A stretch of 64,000 nt of DNA, from contig CM075674.1 in assembly GCA_037962975.1 (NCBI GenBank), positions 39,756,501-39,820,500 on the forward strand, given 5' to 3'. Below the pieces are notes generated by a model, which was not told the DNA's origin, did no database searches, and saw nothing but the letters and a program-made list of their open reading frames with translations. The position numbers and the translations under genes were made by a program. Positions 1 to 10,687 of this stretch are shown here, in pieces (the first letter of the stretch is position 1; the number at the start of each line of letters is the position of its first letter). The DNA comes from Clitoria ternatea. Its lineage: Eukaryota; Streptophyta; Magnoliopsida; Fabales; Fabaceae.

Positions 1-496
1 ATATACTCGTTAACCATCCATTAGCTTTAAAGAAATAGTAAATAGATTTTGTTAACCAGAGTCCTACACCCATATAATATAAATAATAAAATATTTTTAT
101 TGAAAATAATATTGAGATGCATCTATAACAATTTAGAATTTTTTTTCTTAAGTGTCCTAGCTTTTAAGAATATTAGTTAACACTTTATCCAATTAAAAAC
201 GGGTTAAGATTCTTCCATGCTATTAAGGAACGTGACATTGTCATGTTATAAGAGAGAGAGAAAGACAGAACCATTATAGTTGGGTTCACCATTATTTGCA
301 TAAGGTGCAGTAATTTAATTTTGTGCCTCTTTTTTTCTGGTAACATGATGTTGTCATGTTCATTAGTAACATGTACCTTGTCTAGAATTGACTTGTGAGG
401 TACACTGTCCACCGAGGTAAATTATCATCCTGGGAGGTTTCAGCCCGTGACCTATAATTAGAACCAAATTGCAATAATGAATACAAACTTGCACAC

Positions 497-629
497 CTGC
501 TTGTTTAGGGAGTGTACGCCAACTTCCATGACCATGTTTTGTAATGTAATTAACCAATGCTTCATCTTCTTCAGGAGTCCAAGCACCCCTTCTAACTCCA
601 TGCTTATCACAACATGCTGCTTTTCCCAT
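497..629 (-). CDS. R2R3-MYB transcription factor, exon 1 only
   Basis: The minus strand from the ATG at 629 encodes MGKAACCDKHGVRRGAWTPE followed by the rest of the first half of an R2 MYB repeat, ending in the typical LPKQAG. A GT donor follows at 496-495. The exon is 133 bp, the usual size of the first exon in plant R2R3-MYB genes. R2R3-MYBs are nuclear DNA-binding regulators of secondary metabolism, cell fate and stress responses. What is seen is start codon, conserved tryptophans and splice donor, all intact. I do not find exon 2 (the rest of R2 and R3) between the donor and the window edge, so it lies to the left or is missing. A host gene running off the window and a fragment captured by the neighbouring CACTA element are both possible. 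The subgroup cannot be told from one exon. Confidence 0.8.
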
Positions 630-635
630 CTTCAC

Positions 636-1340
636 TCACACCTCATTAACACAAGAATAATGATAAAAAAACCTAACACATTCACAATGTACACCACCCT
701 TTCATCATCACGTCACTGGTTTGAAGAGTGTTGCAGAAGAAAACCGAGTGATGGGATAAATCAACTTGAAACTAACGGCAACAATAAATGCATGTGTGTA
801 ATATAGGACAATTTTGTGGCTTAGGGGTTCAGACTTGCATTTAATACACCACATACCTTCACAGGCAATTCCACAGGGTTCTCTATGACTACATAAAATG
901 CAAAATACAGCAGAATGTGGAAACTATGTAACATAATGTCAAGGGTGGAAAATGACAGAATACTCAGAGAAGCAAATGCTAGGGGAAAGAATAAGTACAT
1001 GTTTGAATTTACATTTTCGGGCTATAAATGTAAATGCATTTTAATGGAACAATGCTATACATATAGAATAATTTATATAGTTTAAACATGATTTTGATAT
1101 AAGGTAAACTTGTATCTTCAATTTGTTGTCCCGCCCATTTTGATGATGAACTTAATCTATAATTTACTTTACATGTCTCTCTTTGTTTAGTTTCCTTGCT
1201 AATTGTAACTGTCCAACCACTTATTGGTTTGTCATGCAGACTAGCACACGTTACGCGTGGGGTCTGATCGTCTGTCGACAACTTTATATTCATCCCTGAC
1301 TTTTTTCCCCAGGTAATCCCCTAACACTGACTTTCTCATT
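636..1340. other. No gene recognised; upstream side of MYB exon
   Basis: AT-rich sequence with short chance ORFs on both strands. It would hold the promoter and leader of the MYB exon if that exon is transcribed. I found no clear TATA box and no transposon terminus or CACTA subterminal repeat here. Confidence 0.5.
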
Positions 1341-1344
1341 GTGT

Positions 1345-1665
1345 GTATGCATGTCAATTGTTGTTTGTTAGTGGAGAGCAAAGCTCATTAGGCAATGGTT
1401 TATGTGCTAATAACATGATTTTTTATGCATGTGTAATGTTGTTTGTTAGTGGAGAGCAGAGCTTATTAGGAATTGGTTTTGTGTGCTGATAACATAATGT
1501 TTTATGCATGTGTAATGTTGTTTGTTAGTGGAGAGCAGAGCTCATTAGGAATTGGTTTTGTGTGCTGATAACATGATATTTTATGCATGTGTAATGTTGT
1601 TTGTTAGTGGAGAGCAGAGCTCATTAGGACTTGATTTTGTGTGTTGATAACATGATTTAGGACTT
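1345..1665 (+). repeat. Tandem repeat, four copies of 78-79 bp
   Basis: The phrase GTTGTTTGTTAGTGGAGAGC begins at 1360, 1438, 1517 and 1596, giving periods of 78, 79 and 79 bp. Each unit continues with an AGCTCATTAGG-like and a TAACATGAT-like block. Copies 2 to 4 are very similar and copy 1 is the most diverged. I see no coding content. Its position upstream of the TNP2 gene suggests it belongs to the 5' non-coding part of the CACTA element. Confidence 0.9.
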
Positions 1666-1734
1666 AATACCTCTCAATAGCACATACAATGCGTAGCATA
1701 TATAATTATCAATACTGGCAAGTTTTCTGTATGT

Positions 1735-1806
1735 AACAGGCCGTTTCTAATTTTGGGAAATGTCTAGTTTACAGGGGAGACTCTGCCAAAATTTCGGCAG
1801 GCTCCC
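1735..1806 (+). repeat. Short palindromic motif of CACTA 1, copy 1
   Basis: GTAACAGG, then TTGGGAAATGT, then a near-perfect palindrome at 1774-1806 with arms GGGGAGACTCTGCC and GGCAGGCTCCC around AAAATTTC. A diverged second copy with the same order of blocks lies in an intron of the second gene at 6636-6710. It is a repeated hairpin of the element, of unknown role. Confidence 0.75.
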
Positions 1807-1952
1807 TTTCTTAGGGAACTAAAAAGATGAAAGTCAACGTTAATAATGTAGGGTTTAGTCGTGTGTGTCCCCATTAGATTCCCGTTCAAGTTTCAAAACA
1901 ACCGGTCGATGTACCGTGTTGTGTTGGATCTTGAATTGTCCCGGTTGGACAG

Positions 1953-2245
1953 TTTGGTATGAATTTGTAACCTGTCGGGCGTAACCCATCAATGTTGTAT
2001 GTGGTTTATCTGGAGACGTTGAATGAATGTTGATTTGAAATTTCAGCTATGGTATTTCGTATTGTCCCCAGGGTGCATGTCTGCGTGCGGAGTTTCATAC
2101 CGTACGTATCTCTGTGTACTCGGGGACCAATGCGAAATGCTGCCGAAATTTCAAATGAACATTCGTTCAACTCAAGATAGACCGCATACAATTATGGGAT
2201 GGGTTACGGATGGTTGCATATTCATCCCGAATGGGATAGGGCCCC
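1953..2245. repeat. Long imperfect inverted repeat (hairpin) upstream of TNP2
   Basis: The arm 1981-2090 is matched by the reverse complement of 2100-2207, with a loop of only about 9 nt (2091-2099). GTAACCCATC at 1981 pairs with GATGGGTTAC at 2198-2207, and ATTGTCCCC pairs with GGGGACCAAT. A looser extension (GGTATGAATTTG against CATATTCATCCC) carries the pairing outward to about 1953 and 2245. The arms are similar but not identical, with some one-base gaps. The structure ends about 100 bp before the first TNP2 start codon. Confidence 0.8.
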
Positions 2246-2349
2246 ACCAATTTGCAACATCAAAGAGATAGAGAGTGATTCACAACCAATAGTCAAATAA
2301 AATTACAATAATTTAAAGTAACAGAAATCGTGCTTGTTAGATATTGTAA

Positions 2350-5300
2350 ATGGAGGTACCGGAAAATCGGCGATGGATGTACAACCGACTAGATAGCAAT
2401 CGGCGAGTGACTGAGGAGTTTATGATGGGGCTATTGGAGTTCATTCCGTTCGCTACGGCAAACACGCCTGCATTTGAAGCAACTCAAAAGATTCGTTGTC
2501 CGTGCTCAAAGTGCAAATGCATGAGTTTTGAATACGTGGATGATGTCATGTGCCACCTAACTGAGAAAGGGTTCATGGAAACATACCACTGCTGGTACAA
2601 CCATGGTGAGCAGTTACCGCGTAGACCATCAAACGTAACCCTGCAACAGTCTTACTACGAGGTTGGAGGAAACAGGGATACGTACAACAACATAGAATAA
2701 ATGGTGATGGATCATGTTGGACCCTCCACCGGGCGTATGCTGGAACATAATGACCAAGCAGGTCATGGGGACTCTGACAATGTAGAGGAGGATCCTAATC
2801 CGGAGGTGAAGAGATTTTATGATTTGTTGGCGGCGGCTCAGACTCCATTGTGGGACGGGTGCAACAGTCACACTGAGTTATCCGCCTCCCTAGCTGCTTT
2901 AAGCCTAAAGGCAGATTATAATCTTTCTGGAGGTTGTTTTGATAGGATGGTCAATCTGATGGGTTCCACCATGCCTAGTAATCACAGAATGCCAGTAAAC
3001 CTGTACCATGCTAAGAAACAAGTGGCAAAGTTGGGGTTGGGTTGTGTGAAGATAGAGTGTTGTGTTGGTGGATGTATGCTGTTCAGAAATGAGTTTGCAG
3101 ACGAAAGTGTCACAAAATGTCTGCATTGTAATGAGGAACGCTACAAGACCGTTAAAAGGAGAGGGAAGGTAACCCGGACGGCCAGGAAGAAAATGTGGTA
3201 CTTCCCTATAACACCGCGTCTTCAACGCCTGTATGCCTCATTATCCACGGCAAAACACATGCGTTGGCATGCTCTGAACCGAACACAAGAGGGGTTTCTT
3301 TGCCATCCTTCCGACGGGAAAGCATGGAAGTGTTTGGATGAGCTATATCCGGACTTTTCTGGCGAGCCACGTAATGTAAGACTTGGCTTATGTACTGATG
3401 GGTTTAACCCGTTCGGTCAATACGGAAGAGCTTACTCTTGTTGGCCAGTCATCCTGACCCCATACAATCTGCCTCCTGATATGTGTATGAAGAGGGAGGT
3501 CATGTTTCTATCTGTACTGGTTCCAGGACCCAAAAATCCAAAGGCGAACATAGACGTGTTTTTGCAACCGTTGGTTGAAGAGTTATCACAGTTATAGGAT
3601 GTCGGGGTAATGACATACGATGCGTCTTTGAAGAACAACTTTATGATGCGTGTTGTTTTGATGTGGACTATTAACGACTTCCCGGCCTATGGTATGCTTT
3701 CTGGATGGTCCACGTCTGGGAAGCTTGCTTGCCCTGTATGTATGGAACATACCGGGGGGGAATCACTCCCTGTTAGTGGCAAGACAAGTTTCTTTGACTG
3801 TCATAGAAAGTTTCTACCGTTGGATCACCCGTTTAGGAGGAACAAAACCACTTTTAAGAAAAACAAGGTTGTCAATGAACCTCCACCCCGTAGGTTATCT
3901 GGTGCACGGGTTTGGCAGAGGGTCGAAGAGTATCCTTACATCTGGGACAAGAGTGTTAAGGAGTTTGCGGGTTACGGTAAGGAACACCACTGGGTGAAGC
4001 AGAGTGTGTTGTGGGATTTGCCATATTGGAAAGACTTGTTGTTAAGACACAACATTGATGTCATGCACACTGAACGTAATGTTTTCATGAATATTTTTGA
4101 CACTGTTATGGACATCAAAGGGAGAACAAAGGACAACGAGAAGAGTCGTCTAGACCTTCCGATTTGGTGTTCTAGGAAGGAGTTGGAGTTGAGGGATGCG
4201 GGACGTGGAAGAATGTTTAAACCCCATGCAAAGTATGCTTTAACTAGACCACAACAGATTGCTGTGTGTATTTGGATGAATGGGTTGACCCTGCCTGACG
4301 GATTCGCTTCTAACTTGAGTAGATGTGTCGACGTGAAGGAGGGCAGGGTGTTTGGCATGAAAAGTCATGATTGCCATGTGTTTATGCAACAACTACTCCC
4401 GTACGCGTTTCATGCCTTACCGAAGCCTATTTGGAAACCGTTAGTGGAGTTGAGTCACTTCTTTAAGGAGTTGACGGCTACTTCGTTGAGTGTGGAGAAA
4501 CTTGTGAAGATGGAAGAAACTATCCCGGTATTGATTTGTAAGTTGGAGCAGATTTTCCCACCAAGTTTTTTTGACTCCATGGAGCATTTGCCTATCCATC
4601 TACCGTACGAGGCCTTGGTTGGTGGCCCAGTGCAGTATCGTTGGATGTATCCATTCGAAAGGTGAATGCTTGGTGAACTCTTTAATTTAGTTGCAAATCG
4701 TGCTTATAATAGTATTTTCTAACTTAACACCATCTTGTTAATGATGTTGAAGATTCTTACGCTCTTTAAAAGATAAAGTGTCGAACAAAGCCTGCGTTGA
4801 AGCTTCAATTTGTGAGGCATACTTAGTCGAAGAAATGACAACCTTTGCTTCTTTCTATTTTCCAACGGAGATAGAAACTAGAATGAGTAGAATTCCCCGC
4901 AATCTTGGGGTAGCCAGCCGCACAGGGTTTGATGAACAAACGTCGATTTTCAACTATCCTGGTCACCCGGGGGGCAGGCTCACAAAATGTTACATTGATG
5001 AGAAAGATCGAAAGGCGGCTCACTTGTACATTCTTCTTAATTGCCCAGAAGTGGAACCCTTTATTGAGTAAGTCATAGAAGTTATATTATACATTCTTAA
5101 CGTAGCTTTTATATTAAACTTATTTGTTTCTTTCAATAGCTTATACACAGATATGCTAAAACTTGAGCAAAATGATTTAACTGATGACTAAATTCATAGT
5201 GAGGTGTCATCCAAGTTCGTTGGTTGGTTCGCGGAACATGTAAGACCCGTATACAAAGTGTTTTTAAGCCTATTTGCTTCTAACTCCCGTCAATATGGTA

Positions 5301-6110
5301 ACAATGACCTACTTCTTATGTTGTACATAGATACAAGACCCTAACAACCATATTGAAGATTCTTTACTCCAAGCCCTTTCTTGGGGGCCGGTGAAGACTG
5401 TTAAAAAATGGCCTATTTACTACGTAAATGGCTACAAGTTTAATATTCTTCAATGGAGTGAAGGGATGCGCACCCATAACTACGGGGTTTGTGTTAAAGG
5501 CACCGTCGGTCAGTTGGAAGAAGACTTTTATGGAGTGCTGACGGAGATTGTTGAAGTTTCATTCTCTGGACGACTAAGAAGAGATATTGTTCTATTCAAA
5601 TGTGATTGGTTCGACAACACAATCGGTGTTGGAACAAAGGTTGACAACAACTACGGCTTAGTTGAGGTCAAGAAGAATGGTAGATATAAAGGGTTTGATC
5701 CCTTCATTTTTGCCCAACAAGCTGAGCAGGTTTATTACACCGACTTCCCGGGAGGACATCGGGACTGGTATGCAGTAATCAAGGCCAAGGCCCGAAGTCA
5801 GATCACTGACAATGTCTCCGAGGAGGTCGATGACGCTTATCAGCTTGCACCACACGAGCTCAACGATGCCAATTTGTTGTTCAACATTGATCCAGTCATA
5901 ATGGATGAGACACTCGCCACTACGGGGGGTGAACACATTGACAAAGACCTTGTCTCTCGATCAAAACGGTCTAGGGCTGATTTGGATACTGATGAACTTG
6001 TTCAAACAGATAAACACAGTGACACTGAAACTGAGGGGGAATTTGAAACTGAAACAGACACAGAGTATGTAGTTGTTAAACATATATACATAGGTTTATA
6101 TATATCCTGA
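2350..6110 (+). pseudogene. CACTA TNP2-like transposase, broken by stop codons
   Basis: Reads as a TNP2 transposase, which cuts CACTA ends in the nucleus. The ATG at 2350 opens a transposase-associated domain with a CPCSKCKC zinc-like cluster. The TNP2 core (WTINDFPAYGMLSGWS near 3670) follows, then the DUF4218 region, then a DUF4216-like C-terminal exon with a long acidic tail. Likely exons are 2350-4661, 4753-5067, 5140-5239 and 5331 to about 6110. All have GT-AG junctions with matching phase. Three stops interrupt one frame: TAA at 2698-2700, TAG at 3595-3597 (where related proteins have Trp) and TAA at 5189-5191. The product cannot be full length. The exact 3' end of the last exon is uncertain. 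Confidence 0.92.
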
Positions 6111-6217
6111 GACTAACCTTTTTTTTCATGATTTTATCCACAGATGACGGGACGTCGACTGCCCTTCAGTAGGGGTGGTGGGTCCAGGACCCCGGCTTCC
6201 CGTCTGGGGACTCCTAC

Positions 6218-6390
6218 CCCAGGGCAGGAGACCACTCCATCACCACCACAGCGGACCACTCCATCACCACTACAGCAGACCACTCCATCACCACCACCAC
6301 AGAAGACCACTCCATCACCACTACAGCAGACCACTCCATCACCACCACCACAGCAGACCACCCCATCACCCCCACAGCTGACCACCCCAG
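6218..6390 (+). repeat. Coding minisatellite for TTPSPP repeats
   Basis: Six to seven units of 24 or 27 bp beginning ACCACTCCATCACCA encode Thr-Thr-Pro-Ser-Pro repeats in the first exon of the second CACTA gene. Units differ by whole codons, so the frame is kept. The result is a proline-rich, probably disordered N-terminal segment. Confidence 0.85.
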
Positions 6391-6635
6391 AGCAGACTCC
6401 TGGAGTTGGTGGCTTGGAGGACCATGGCCATCAGGCGACCCCACCTCCGGCATCCCATCTGCCCATGTTGGTACCCGTGCCGGCCGGAGACGAGTAAGTG
6501 ACTAAATTTCATATACTTTTATGTTATTTGTATGATACTTTATATTAGGGTTTAGTGGAAAGACTTGTTGGTTTATTGGATGTTACTTTAATTAGTACTT
6601 GTATAGATTGAATTGTACTGGGCACTCTTCTGTTT

Positions 6636-6710
6636 GTAACAGGGTAACTATTTAAACTTGGAAATGTTACATTTACAGGGGAGACTCTGTCGAAATTTTG
6701 GGTGTCTCCC
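6636..6710 (+). repeat. Short palindromic motif of CACTA 1, copy 2
   Basis: Same order of blocks as 1735-1806: GTAACAGGG, TTGGAAATGTTACATTTACA, then GGGGAGACTCTG, a short centre, and GTGTCTCCC. It sits in the first intron of the second gene. The palindrome is less perfect than copy 1. Confidence 0.7.
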
Positions 6711-7644
6711 TAGATTGTGTGTTGTTTTACTCCTAACATAATTGTTGTCATTACAGCTTTGTTGATAGTAGTCGCACTACCAAAGCGATTACTAAGGTTT
6801 TGAAGGCCCAGTGGGATGGTCCATATATATCTTGGACAGATGCTAGGAAGGTTGTGCAAGATAGGTGGTTTGACACCTTCTCGGTAAGTTCCTAGCTCAT
6901 TTATTGTGACTTGATTTGTAAAATAGACCTGTTATTAATTTTGATTTCTCAATTCATTTTACAGCGTGATTACCAGTGGGCGGAGGGTATGATTGATGAG
7001 ATCAAAGACCTCCAAAATCATCAAGAGTACCCTTTGGAAGGTGAGGGACAAGGGTGAGCGCCCTCGTTGGATCCCGGAGGACCATTGGGACGGGATGGTC
7101 CAGAAGTGGGGCAGGGTCCCATTCCAGCAGGCGAGTGCTCGGAATAGGGCCAACAGAGCCGCCGATGCTGCAGCCTCGGTTTACACTGGGGGTAGCATTT
7201 CAACCCTCGAGCACAAGAAAAGATTTGTAAGTATATTTATGTTAAACATTTCTATTATGATTCGTCTTACATGTTTACAAATAATAATCTCAATGTTTTT
7301 TGTCCACCACAGGAGCAGAGGGAGCACCGGGAGCCTTCTTTGTTTGAGGTCATGCAAATGACCAAGAAGAACAAAGCCGGTGCATGGGTAAACCAGAAGA
7401 CTACGGAGCTAGCGGTATTTACTTTTAACTGACACATCCTTATAATTTACAAATCAGCTTACTAATCCTATCGTTTTTGAATTTACAGGAGGCGTATCAG
7501 GCCAGGAGGGTCGAGAAGGAGGCAGACCTGGTGGCTTCCACTCCTGAAGGGGAGGTTCCTCCCACCCTATCTTGTTCTGACGACAACGCCATCTATATGG
7601 AGGCTGTTGGCGGTGTGAACAAGAAAGGGAGGGTGTTTGGATTG

Positions 7645-7649
7645 GGTGG
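7645..7649. repeat. Target-site duplication GGTGG (left copy)
   Basis: GGTGG directly before the LTR start TGTAACGCC. The second copy is at 18331-18335, directly after the LTR end GTTACA. A 5-bp duplication is normal for LTR retrotransposons and defines both edges. Confidence 0.95.
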
Positions 7650-8148
7650 TGTAACGCCCCGAAACGTTGATTAAAATTTTTGAGTAAATTTTTTGCTTTT
7701 TCGAAAGATCATTTTAAAAATTCATCAATTTATTTCAGAGTTTATGTAACAGTTGATAACAGCGGAAAAATTATCATACATGCTAGACGTGAATAATTAA
7801 ATTCAAGAAAATACTTAAGTAGCGGAAACGATTTAGAAAATAATGGTACATGACATATTATACTTATTACAACCCATAAAATCAAAGTTCAGGTAATAAT
7901 CCAAATAGACATTCATCATGGCATCACTCTGCATTCTGCATGTCATTCGCTGTAAAAATTAATGTAAGAGTGAGACAGAATATAGAATAAATATAAAATA
8001 GATATAATTGCACAAACACAATCAACAACTCATAATGATATGATGAATATGCCAAACAAGTCCATTTAATAATTCTTCAATTAGTTAAATGATGTCATGC
8101 TGGATCCATTTGGTTTGGTGGGAATACTGCAGTAAAAGTCTCATAGAG

Positions 8149-8252
8149 ACACAATTAGGGCTTTAGCATATACCATGAATCCCTATACTTCATGGCGCTT
8201 ACACAATTAGGGCTTTAGCATATACCATGAATCCCTATACTTCATGGCGCTT
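8149..8252. repeat. 52-bp tandem duplication found in one LTR only
   Basis: The block starting ACACAATTAGGGCTTTAGC and ending ATGGCGCTT occurs at 8149 and again at 8201. The partner LTR has a single copy near 15895. The duplication therefore arose after insertion, or during the copying that produced this element. Confidence 0.9.
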
Positions 8253-10040
8253 AAGTACCGAAGTACACAATATCATAAGTAGGACTTTTGCATAAACCAT
8301 GAATCCCTACACTCCATGGCACACAACAAAATAGGGCTTAACTCATCATAGAGTAACCCCCCACCAGGGTAGGCAATCATGGAACCCCTAAATTCCATGG
8401 TGCGTCCGAATGCTTATGATGCATGAATGCCTTTAATTCTTTTAACATACCATGATATCCATATTTCCAAAATCTCTTAGAATACAAGTCCCCAAAGGAT
8501 GCAACACTTGTAATAATTCACAAAATCATGGTTTTACTGTTTTGAGTCACATGTATCAATATTACAAGGCATTCATGTACATACAAAGTGGTTTCGTTAT
8601 TCATAATTATTCATCACCACATCAAACAAACTGCATAATGCTCAACAACATTTCTAATAACTCATAATCACTCAAGAATTCAATAATAAATTTTTATTCA
8701 TAGAGAAAATATCATTTTCTTTCATAATAGCCTTAATCAATGAATTTCAGCATTCCCAACAGCAACATATATTAGCAAAACAGTCATAACATGAGCAATT
8801 CAACTCCTTTTTAGATGATTCCACTTTCTATAGCTTAACAATACAATTATCTACAACTTCCATGAAGAACACAACTTCATATTCCAATCAGAAATACCAC
8901 TTATTCATAAAATACCATACTGCCTCAAGATAAGTTTTTCCAAAATGTACACAGATTAGTATTTAGAACGTATCTGGAGTTACAAACGTGATTTTGACAT
9001 GAAACCAATTCTAAATTATTCTTAACACACATTATACAATTTCCATGAAGACACCAACCCCTAATTTTCACCACAAACTTCCCAGTTTTTAAAAAACAAG
9101 ATTCGAATTTCAAAATTTCAGAATTTCAGAATTTCAGCTTGCACATACTTCAGTAATTTGAGCATAACTTGAGCTACAAAATTTATTTTGATGTGAAACC
9201 ACTTTCTAAAAATCCACAACATATATATCTACAACTTTCATGAAGACATTCAAGGCTGATTACGCATGTATAATTCCCAGCATATCAAAATATACACAAA
9301 ACATGGAACAAATCTTTCACTCGAACATGCAGTAGTAATTTGGCTATAACTTTTGCTATACATACTCAAATTAATTGAATCAGGTCTCATAATTTAGATA
9401 ACAAAAAGATCTACAATTTTCATGAAGAAGTCAAAGGCAAATTCATACGTTTTCAGTTTCAAAATTAAGCCACAAGATGCAAAATTAAGACTGAAATCCT
9501 AGAACAGCATGCAACTCTACCCATTTCATAGTTATTCACCACCCTCTCCCCTCTTACTTGGTTTGTCGATTGAAATGGTTCCTTACAGTCCCCAAAGTTG
9601 TTCGAATTGAAGGAGAATCCGTTCACAAGTTTGTTCCAATCTGCCTTAGTAAATGGGGCTGATTTAATAATGCCAGATAAGTGGGGAACATTAGCTGGAA
9701 GATTAGGTGGGATAATGGAGCCTTTTGACTCCTTTCACAGTCAGTTTTGCATTGGTTGGAATAAAATATACAAAAGTATTATAATGGATGCAACTTTCCC
9801 TTGTGATTGGTTCGTTGTGCCACTCATTTTTGGATTCATGTGATTAAGTGGGCTGATTACTAGCTGAAGTGGAAATAAAAGGTATTCACTGTTGAAGGAT
9901 TTGTAGAGGTCGGCATAGCGTGAGGGTGGTATAGAGTGTGAAATGGCGGTGTTGAGTGACGGGCGGTGTTGAGTGACGGGCGGTGTTGTGTGAAGGGCGG
10001 TGTTGAGTGTATCTTAAGAGATGTCCATGCTCTAAAAAAT

Positions 10041-10430
10041 GTTCACGTTACTCCGCCAAGGCATTTGACCTCGTCAATGCTTATGACTCCGCCAAAACGT
10101 GTGACCCCGCCTAAATTTACTACTCCGTCAAGTCATTTGACTTCGTCAATGCTTATGACTCCGCCAAAACGTGTGACCCCGCCTAAATTTACTACTCCGT
10201 CAAGGCATTAGACCCCGTCTAGGCTTATTACTCCGTCAAAACGTGTGACTCCGCCTAATCTTATTACTCCGCCAAGGCATGAGACCCCGTCTATGCTTAT
10301 TACTCTGTTAAAACGTGTGACCCCGTTTAAGCTCATTACTCCGCCAGGGTACGTGACTCCGCCTAAGCTTTACTCCGTCAAGGTACGTGACTCCGCCTAA
10401 GTTTTACTCTGTCAAGGTACGTGACTCCGG
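10041..10430. repeat. CTCCGCCAAG-type minisatellite in the LTR
   Basis: Repeats built on ACTCCGCCAA, CGTGTGACC and CCGCCTAA. The first two units are 72 bp apart (CGTCAATGCTTATGACTCC at 10072 and 10144), followed by shorter degenerate units down to a GTACGTGACTCCG ending. The same array is in the other LTR at about 17740-18125. Confidence 0.85.
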
Positions 10431-10634
10431 AGTGAATCCTTTGAAGAACTTAACTCGGAATTTGAGTCTTATCTATGAGAATCTATGAAATTTCTAAATT
10501 TCATCCAAAAATAAAAAAAAATTTTGAAGTATAATAGACCATTTATAAAGCGTTCTATTCATTGTTTAACACATATAGACCTTCCATGCTTTATAAATTA
10601 CATAATTGAATTATTATTAAAGTAGGATGTTACA

Positions 10635-10647
10635 TTTCTCCCACCCT
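10635..10647 (-). other. Polypurine tract of gypsy element
   Basis: On the minus strand AGGGTGGGAGAAA lies immediately before the 3' LTR. This is the expected site for priming second-strand synthesis in LTR retrotransposons. Confidence 0.85.
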
Positions 10648-10687
10648 AATAAAAATTTCGTCCTCGAAATTTAACTTAACGTACTCC

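Larger units (their letters stand above)
7650..10634 (-). repeat. LTR of gypsy element (3' LTR in element sense)
   Basis: 2985 bp, beginning TGTAACGCCCCGAAACG and ending GGATGTTACA on the plus strand. It is the 3' LTR because gag-pol runs on the minus strand. It is about 50 bp longer than its partner, mainly because of a tandem duplication at 8149-8252. It contains an 81-codon plus-strand ORF (9598-9843) that also exists in the other LTR. Confidence 0.95.

Noticed and set aside
400..445. Minus-strand PRWTVYLTS resembling the MYB exon 2 motif LRWTNYL
   Set aside because: Only a few residues match, the flanking residues and an acceptor site are missing, and a stop follows soon. Chance is more likely.
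6134..6453. Minus-strand ORFs with Gly/Val repeats opposite the proline-rich exon
   Set aside because: Mirror of the plus-strand TTPSPP minisatellite, which is in phase with the rest of the CACTA gene.
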